NCBI RefSeq assembly: GCF_012034205.1
Contig: NZ_JAATEM010000039.1
Coordinates: 1 to 62,593, forward strand
Reading direction: 5' to 3'
DNA: 62,593 nucleotides
DNA from: Streptomyces composti
GTDB lineage: Bacteria > Actinomycetota > Actinomycetes > Streptomycetales > Streptomycetaceae
Part shown: one piece after another, positions 57,547-62,593 of the stretch
Numbering within the stretch: the stretch's first letter is position 1
Layout: every line of letters starts with the position of its first letter
Program-made: the position numbers and the translations under genes
The notes under the pieces: generated by a model
The model's database searches: none
What the model was told of the DNA's origin: nothing
The model's input: only the letters and a program-made list of their open reading frames with translations

Positions 57547-57579
57547 CACGGGGCCGTCGCGCCCGGCGACGGCCCCGTG
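57547..57579. terminator. Hairpin just after parE
   Basis: The 14-bp arms at 57547-57560 and 57566-57579 are perfect complements with loop GCCCG. It begins 7 bases beyond the parE stop on the minus strand and can also mark the upstream border of the DUF485 operon. Confidence 0.9.
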
Positions 57580-57585
57580 CGGCGG

Positions 57586-59709
57586 TCAGGCGTCGATGCG
57601 CGAGCGGTCCAGCGTGGCGGCCGAGCTGGAGATGAACTCCTTGCGCGGGGCGACCTCGTTGCCCATGAGGAGCTCGAAGACCTTCTCGGCGGCCTCCAGG
57701 TCGGTGAGGTTGATCCGGCGCAGCGTGCGGCGGCGCGGGTCCATGGTGGTCTCGGCCAGCTGGTCGGCGTCCATCTCGCCGAGGCCCTTGTAGCGCTGGA
57801 TGGTGTCCTTGTAGCGGATGCCCTTGCTCTGGAACTCCATGAGCTTGTCGCGCAGTTCCCGGTCCGAGTACGTGTACACGTACTTGTCCTGGCCCTTCTT
57901 GGGCTGGATGAGCTCGATCCGGTGCAGCGGCGGCACCGCGGCGAACACCCGGCCGGCCTCGACCATCGGGCGCATGTAGCGGTGGAACAGCGTCAGCAGC
58001 AGGGTGCGGATGTGGGAGCCGTCCACATCGGCGTCGGTCATCATGATGATCTTGCCGTAGCGGGCCGCGTCGATGTCGAAGGTCCGCCCGGAGCCGGCTC
58101 CTATGACCTGGATGATCGCGCCGCACTCGGCGTTCTTCAGCATGTCCGTGACGGACGACTTCTGGACGTTGAGGATCTTGCCCCGGATCGGCAGCAGCGC
58201 CTGGAACTCGGAGTTCCGGGCGAGCTTGGCCGTGCCGAGCGCGGAGTCGCCCTCGACGATGAACAGCTCGCTGCGGTCGACGTCGTCGCTGCGGCAGTCG
58301 GCGAGCTTGGCGGGCAGCGAGGACGACTCCAGGGCCGTCTTGCGGCGCTGGGCGTCCTTGTGCTGGCGCGCCGCGATGCGGGTGCGGGCCGCGGCGACGG
58401 CCTTCTCCAGGACGGCCCTGGCCTGCTGGGCGGCGTCCCGCTTGCTGGAGGTCAGGAAGGCCTTGAGCTCCTTGGAGACCACGTTGTTCACGATGCGGCG
58501 GGCCGCGGAGGTGCCGAGGACCTCCTTGGTCTGGCCTTCGAACTGCGGCTCCGCGAGGCGCACCGTGACGACCGCGGTGAGGCCCTCCAGGGCGTCGTCC
58601 TTGACGATGTCGTCCTCGGCGACGCGCAGCAGCTTCTTGGCCCGCAGCACCTCGTTCAGCGTCTTGGTGACGGCCTGCTCGAAACCGGCGACATGGGTGC
58701 CGCCCTTGGGGGTGGCGATGATGTTGACGAAGGACTTGACGGTGGTGTCGTAGCCGGTGCCCCAGCGCAGCGCCACGTCCACGCCGAGCTCCCGGGTGAC
58801 CTCGGTGGGGGTCATCTGCCCGCGCTCGTCGAGCACCGGGACGGTCTCCTTGAAGGTGCCCTGTCCGGTGAAGCGGAGGGTGTCGCAGATGGGCTTGTCG
58901 GAGGCCAGGAATTCGCAGAAGTCCTTGATGCCGCCGTCGTAGCGGAAGGACTCCTCGCCCTTGCTGCCGCCCTCGCCGAGCCCGAACTCGTCACGGACGA
59001 CGATGGTCAGGCCGGGCACCAGGAAGGCGGTCTGGCGGGCGCGGGCGTGGAGGTTCTCCAGGGAGAGCCTGGCGTCCTTGAGGAAGATCTGCCGGTCGGC
59101 CCAGTAGCGCACGCGGGTGCCGGTGCGGCTCTTGGGGATCTTCTTGATCTTGCGCAGCCCGCTCCTGGCCTCGAACTTGGCGTCCGGCCCGAGGGCGGCG
59201 AACTCTCCGGGCACGCCGCGGCGGAAGCTGATGGCGTGCGTGTGCCCGCCGCGGTCCACCTCGACGTCCAGGCGGGCGGAGAGGGCGTTGACCACGGAGG
59301 CACCGACGCCGTGCAGACCGCCGGAGGCGGCGTAGGAGCCACCGCCGAACTTGCCGCCCGCGTGCAGCTTGGTCATCACGACCTCGACGCCGGACAGGCC
59401 GGTCTTGGGCTCGACGTCCACGGGGATGCCGCGGCCGTTGTCCCGGACCTCCACCGAGCCGTCGTCGTGCAGGATCACCTCGATGCGGTCGCAGTATCCG
59501 CCGAGGGCCTCGTCCACGGAGTTGTCGATGATCTCCCAGAGGCAGTGCATCAGACCGCGGCTGTCGGTGGATCCGATATACATGCCGGGGCGCTTCCGCA
59601 CGGCCTCGAGCCCCTCGAGGACGAGCAGGTGCCGCGCGGTGTAGTTGGAACCGTCGCGGTCTGCTCCTGCCAGCAGAGCTGTGGACGGCACGGACGTCTC
59701 GGCGGTCAC
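57586..59709 (-). CDS. parE: DNA topoisomerase IV subunit B
   Basis: A 707-residue GyrB/ParE ATPase. The N-terminal GHKL ATP site (WEIIDNSVDEA; VRDNGRGIPVD; GLHGVGASVVNAL), transducer (about 235-400), and TOPRIM domain (FIVEGDSALGTAK; DADVDGSHIRTLLLT) are complete. It is called parE from length, gene order beside hrdB-side genes, and the separate parC. GTG start with GAGGAG upstream. It works with ParC on chromosome decatenation. The neighbouring DUF7455 gene diverges from it. Confidence 0.95.
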   Translation of the reverse strand: MTAETSVPSTALLAGADRDGSNYTARHLLVLEGLEAVRKRPGMYIGSTDSRGLMHCLWEIIDNSVDEALGGYCDRIEVILHDDGSVEVRDNGRGIPVDVEPKTGLSGVEVVMTKLHAGGKFGGGSYAASGGLHGVGASVVNALSARLDVEVDRGGHTHAISFRRGVPGEFAALGPDAKFEARSGLRKIKKIPKSRTGTRVRYWADRQIFLKDARLSLENLHARARQTAFLVPGLTIVVRDEFGLGEGGSKGEESFRYDGGIKDFCEFLASDKPICDTLRFTGQGTFKETVPVLDERGQMTPTEVTRELGVDVALRWGTGYDTTVKSFVNIIATPKGGTHVAGFEQAVTKTLNEVLRAKKLLRVAEDDIVKDDALEGLTAVVTVRLAEPQFEGQTKEVLGTSAARRIVNNVVSKELKAFLTSSKRDAAQQARAVLEKAVAAARTRIAARQHKDAQRRKTALESSSLPAKLADCRSDDVDRSELFIVEGDSALGTAKLARNSEFQALLPIRGKILNVQKSSVTDMLKNAECGAIIQVIGAGSGRTFDIDAARYGKIIMMTDADVDGSHIRTLLLTLFHRYMRPMVEAGRVFAAVPPLHRIELIQPKKGQDKYVYTYSDRELRDKLMEFQSKGIRYKDTIQRYKGLGEMDADQLAETTMDPRRRTLRRINLTDLEAAEKVFELLMGNEVAPRKEFISSSAATLDRSRIDA

Positions 59710-60148
59710 GCGGTTCGCTCCTCGCTGAATTTCAGTTGGGGCCCTCGTGGGTAAGGGCACCGCTTCAGTCACCGGTAGGAGGGTACCGAGGCCTGGTAGA
59801 GCCGTTGTAACGCCACCCTCGACTGACCACAGCATAGTCCCGAGTCGTATACTTGTTCGATCCCTCGATGGAGTGAAGCACACATCACGTTCCCTTCCAG
59901 GCATGAACCATTTAGGCTCCGGGCACGTCCTCATGAACAACCGGCAACCCAGCCGGGAGGGCCGACCACCGAATACGACGCGAATCCGTACGACACAGAG
60001 ACACGCAATACGGCACATTCGCCGCCAACCGGCAACAGCCAGCCGTCTCGGAAGATTTTTTCGAGAGAAAGCCACGAGCGGGAACGTTTCGAGGCTGGTT
60101 GGATGTTGACCCTGGTACGACAGCTCGTCGAGCTAGAGAAGAGGCGAC
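59710..60148. other. Divergent intergenic region between parE and DUF7455
   Basis: About 440 bases with lower GC, no supported gene, and A/T-rich DNA near 59830-60070. It should carry the parE promoter on the left and the DUF7455 promoter on the right, where TTGACC at about 60108 is a possible -35 element. Confidence 0.4.
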
Positions 60149-60376
60149 GTGACTACTGTTCTGACCCCCGCGAGCCCGCTGACGGCCGCCGACCGCTGCG
60201 ACCGCTGCGGCGCCCAGGCCTACCTGCGCGTCGTCCTGCTGAGCGGCGGAGAACTGCTCTTCTGCGCCCACCACGGTCGCAAGTTCGAGCCGGAACTCAA
60301 GAAGATCGCCGCTGAGATACAGGACGAGACGGAGCGGCTCACCGCCCCGAGCACGGCCTCCGGCGAAGAGCGCTGA
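60149..60376 (+). CDS. DUF7455 small zinc-finger protein
   Basis: A 75-residue protein. CDRCGAQAYLRVV and ELLFCAHHGRKF provide a CxxC...CxxH zinc site of the DUF7455 family, followed by an acidic helical tail. Function is unknown. The GTG start has GAGGCGAC upstream. Genes of this form commonly sit between parE and a protease gene in Streptomyces, as I recall. It is followed by a strong hairpin. Confidence 0.85.
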   Translation: MTTVLTPASPLTAADRCDRCGAQAYLRVVLLSGGELLFCAHHGRKFEPELKKIAAEIQDETERLTAPSTASGEER

Positions 60377-60416
60377 CATCTCGCGTACGACGACGAGCAG
60401 CCGGCACAGGCCGGCG

Positions 60417-60458
60417 CACGGGCGGCCGTCTCCGGCCCTACGGAGGCGGCCGCCCGTG
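60417..60458. terminator. Strong hairpin after DUF7455
   Basis: The 18-nt arms at 60417-60434 and 60441-60458 pair fully apart from one G-T wobble, around a 6-nt loop. It lies between the convergent DUF7455 gene and the protease gene. Confidence 0.85.
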
Positions 60459-60646
60459 TCACACACTCGTCCCCCTCGTCCCCCTGACGCCCTCGAGGCG
60501 GCGCGAGCACACCCTTCGGGCCCGCAGTACGCCTACAGGGCCCGCGGAGCCCTCCAAGGGCTGTTTGCGAGGCCCGTCGGTCGTTGCTCTCCGTGCCGCC
60601 GCTGCAACTTTCTGCTGTGTGCCTCACCGTGGACCGCTGCGGGGAC

Positions 60647-61474
60647 TCACCCCCAGCCGAGCGTGCGCAGGACGTCGGAGATCCGGGTGTAGACACCCGG
60701 GCTGCCGGCCCAGCCGCAGCCGCTCCCCCAGGACACCAGCCCTATCAGCCGCCCCTGGGCCACCAGCGGCCCTCCGCTGTCCCCCTGGCAGGCGTCCCGG
60801 CCGCCCTTCTCCTCGCCGGCGCAGAGCATCGTCTCGGCGTGGTACGTGCCGCTGATCCCGCCCGGGTACGCCTTCTCGCACGCCGCGTCCGGCAGCACGT
60901 GCACCCGTGCCGCGTGCAGGCTGCCCGCATAGCTGCCGCCGCCCGTGGTGTCCCCCCATCCGTAGACCGTCGCCGGTGTGTACGCCCGGTAGGCCGGGTC
61001 ACCCGCGCGTGCCATCCCTATGACCGATCCGGACGGCAGCTTCTCGGCGAGGGTGAGCACCGCGAAATCACCCGAGTTGCCGACGCCGTCGTAGCCGGGA
61101 TTCACCCACACCGAGCTGACGGGTATCTCCTGCCCCTTGTCCGACAGCAGCTCGGTGCGCCCGGCTATGACCCTGAGGTCCCGGATCTCCGTGGGCTTCG
61201 CACCGAGGACGCTCTCGTCCATGCAGTGGGCCGCGGTGAGCACGGTGCTCGGGCCGACTGCCACTCCCCCGCAGAACTGGCCCGCGCGCGTACCTCCGAA
61301 CAGGTCACGGCTGGACAGCGCGACCGTCCACGGGCTCTCGGAGACGTCGACCGGGAAGCCCCCGACAACGATGCTGTCGGCGGCCGCCGGAGAGGCCGAG
61401 ACCAGCGGCATCGTGGCCGCGGCGGCTGCGAGTACCAAGGGCCGGACCAGGGCCCGGGCAAGACGACGTCGCAT
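60647..61474 (-). CDS. Secreted trypsin-like serine protease (S1)
   Basis: A 275-residue S1 protease. A Sec signal peptide (about 1-33, basic then Ala-rich) is followed by SIVVGG, the mature N-terminus. The catalytic triad is visible as TAAHC (His), GDFAVLTL (Asp) and GDSGGPL (Ser). The specificity pocket reads RDACQGDSGG, with Asp at the trypsin position, predicting cleavage after Arg/Lys. It is secreted and may process mycelial or extracellular proteins. The ATG at 61474 has GAGGAG upstream. Confidence 0.95.
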   Translation of the reverse strand: MRRRLARALVRPLVLAAAAATMPLVSASPAAADSIVVGGFPVDVSESPWTVALSSRDLFGGTRAGQFCGGVAVGPSTVLTAAHCMDESVLGAKPTEIRDLRVIAGRTELLSDKGQEIPVSSVWVNPGYDGVGNSGDFAVLTLAEKLPSGSVIGMARAGDPAYRAYTPATVYGWGDTTGGGSYAGSLHAARVHVLPDAACEKAYPGGISGTYHAETMLCAGEEKGGRDACQGDSGGPLVAQGRLIGLVSWGSGCGWAGSPGVYTRISDVLRTLGWG

Positions 61475-61657
61475 GCACACTCCTCACACTGGGGTGGTCG
61501 TTGGACACCCAGCGTGATCCACGGCGCCCGCCCCCGCACCCGCGCGCACGCACGACGAGGGCCCGGCGCCCCAGCGGTGCCAGGGACGGGGCGGGGCGGG
61601 GCGGTGCAGAGGCCAGGTCGCCGCCGAACACCGGCCGGCAGTGCAGTCGACCGTCCC

Positions 61658-62470
61658 AGCCTCGAACTGATGCACGACTATCTGGTGCACGCACTGCCCA
61701 GCGAGGGTCGGGGCAGCGAGGTACCGGGGCAGCACGGCGCTGGGTGGACGATGAGCGCCTCGCGATCCCCTGCCCGGTCCCCGGCTACGACCGGCACTTC
61801 GCGCTGGGCGAGCGCTTCGGCATGGAGCTGATCTCCGTCGCGATGACGGACGAGGGCCCCGACATGGACGTCGTGGAGCGGCTGGTCGCGACGGACCGGC
61901 GGTCAAGGGGATCTGGTGCGTCCCCGAGTACAGCAACCCGACCGGTGTCCGCTACGGCGATGTGGTCGTGGAGCGGCTGGCCTCCATGCCGACCGCAGCA
62001 CCAGACTTCCGGACCTTCCGGATCTTCCGGGACAACGCGTACGCGGTCCACCACCTCACGGACGAGGAGGTGGATCCGTGACGTGCCGACGGCGTCCGAG
62101 GCTCACGGCCACCCGGACCGTCCCCTCCTCTTCGGTTCCGCCTCGAAGATCGCCTTCGCCCTTCGCCGGCGCCGGTGTGGGATTCTCCGGTGCTTCCCAG
62201 TCCGACATGGATTGGCTGATCCCCAAGAGCAGCAAGCGTTCCACCGGCCCCGACAAGCCCAACCAGCCGCACCACGCACTGTTCCTGCAAGCCCCGGAAG
62301 GCGTACGGGCGCATGTGCTGAAGCAGCGCGCCCTGCTCCACCCGAAGTTCGAGCTGGTCCAGCAGATCCTCGAACGGGAGCCGGGCGGAACCGGCCTGGC
62401 CCGATGGACCTCGCCCAAGGGCGGCTACGTCATGCGCCTCGTCGGATACAAGCAGCTCCTCCCCCAGTGA
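61658..62470 (+). pseudogene. Aminotransferase class I remnant with several frameshifts
   Basis: Fragments of one PLP-dependent aminotransferase family (the Streptomyces alanine/aspartate-type group) lie in order but in different frames: LELMHDYLVHAL (frame 2, from 61658), PCPVPGYDRHFALGERFGME (frame 1, about 61780), GIWCVPEYSNPTGV (frame 3, about 61905), a stop at 62079-62081 in that frame, GHPDRPLLFGSASKIAFA (frame 1, about 62110), and GAGVGFSGASQSDMDW to the end (frame 2). The PLP-lysine region SASKIAF is present. The N-terminal third and the C-terminal end are missing. At least four frameshifts are needed, so it is not functional as read; sequencing error is unlikely to explain all of them. 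Confidence 0.8.
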
Positions 62471-62473
62471 CGG

Positions 62474-62514
62474 AGCGGCCCCGGCCCGCACCATAAGTGC
62501 AGGTCGGGGCCGCT
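62474..62514. terminator. Hairpin between the pseudogene and the right-end gene
   Basis: The 10-bp arms AGCGGCCCCG (62474-62483) and CGGGGCCGCT (62505-62514) are perfect complements, with GCAC/GTGC pairing possible inside the loop. It is 13 bases from the stop codon of the leftward partial gene and serves that gene. Confidence 0.85.
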
Positions 62515-62527
62515 TCAGCGTCCGGTT

Positions 62528-62593
62528 CTAGTCGAGGTAGTCGCGCAGTATCAGGTACCGAGCGGTGTGCCCACCAGGGAAAACGCTGCCTAA
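62528..62593 (-). CDS. 3' end of a leftward gene with an hrdB-like tail (partial)
   Basis: The last 21 codons of a leftward gene, ending TAG at 62530-62528 and cut by the window edge. The final seven residues are ILRDYLD, against VLRDYLD at the end of Streptomyces HrdB, the principal sigma factor, whose gene I expect here. The residues just before, TARYL, differ from the expected PSRSQ, and the remaining upstream codons (LGSVFPGGH) do not resemble HrdB region 4. It is either an hrdB with altered 3' sequence, a remnant, or an unrelated gene with a coincidental end. Confidence 0.45.
   Translation of the reverse strand, partial: LGSVFPGGHTARYLILRDYLD

Noticed and set aside
1..62593. tRNA, rRNA, insertion sequence, prophage or CRISPR array
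   Set aside because: No cloverleaf with a GTTCGA-type T-loop, transposase motif, integrase or regularly spaced repeat array was recognised by eye. A covariance-model search (tRNAscan-SE/Infernal) would be decisive.

Overview
This window is chromosomal DNA from a Streptomyces or very close relative. The evidence is the very high GC content, frequent GTG and TTG starts, and marker genes found together in that genus: sepH, the cutR/cutS two-component pair, DUF3159, DUF3093, DUF3710, DUF4193 and DUF5998 genes, a DasR-type operator at ptsH, and topoisomerase IV genes parC and parE lying apart. From memory, the order from dut to parE follows the S. coelicolor region between dut and the principal sigma gene hrdB, read leftwards. 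That comparison is recalled, not computed.

Layout. (1) 1-3.4 kb looks like the edge of an accessory region: a phosphorothioation-associated methyltransferase, a small MazG-type pyrophosphohydrolase and a PD-(D/E)XK-like protein, followed by a gene-poor stretch with four short direct repeats. (2) 3.5-16.7 kb is core: an RNA uridine methyltransferase, an APC permease, a sugar kinase facing a 31-residue membrane peptide, a TrkA pair, DUF3159/OB-fold genes, a lone ABC ATPase, a thioesterase-dut-DUF3710 operon, and DUF3093 and DUF4193 genes. (3) 17-26 kb holds cutRS, a 57-residue protein, inositol-phosphatase and ferrochelatase genes, an MFS exporter, an aldonolactone-type oxidase and sepH. (4) 26-35 kb holds a sulfurtransferase, a VOC protein, thymidine kinase, a phosphodiesterase, DUF5998, a large GNAT/acyl-CoA-synthetase fusion (protein acetyltransferase type), HPr and a GntR regulator. 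(5) 35-42.4 kb holds an M23 peptidase behind a cyclic-di-AMP riboswitch, an M16 peptidase pair and parC. (6) 42.5-51.3 kb contains a metal-chaperone GTPase, a DUF6082 protein and a complete LacI / ABC importer / GH1 beta-glucosidase locus. (7) 51.7-61.5 kb holds an iron-box-controlled sucrase/ferredoxin-like gene, a CitA/CitB-type two-component pair, a DUF485/symporter pair, parE, DUF7455 and a trypsin-like protease. (8) The right end carries a multiply frameshifted aminotransferase pseudogene, a strong hairpin and the 3' tip of a leftward gene whose last codons look like hrdB.

How the parts work together. PTS (HPr/DasR) and beta-glucoside import show saccharide control. cutRS, the M23 peptidase and the secreted protease point to the cell envelope. 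parC/parE and sepH serve chromosome segregation and division. Seven genes have a TANNNT box 6-8 nt before a start codon that mostly lacks a Shine-Dalgarno sequence, which predicts leaderless mRNAs. No tRNA, rRNA, insertion sequence or CRISPR array was recognised. Part 2 contains no confidently new multigene system. The best leads are the left accessory cassette with its repeats, the right-end hrdB-like tail beside the pseudogene, the Pro/Ala linker in the acetyltransferase, and the overlapping iron-box/leaderless promoter.
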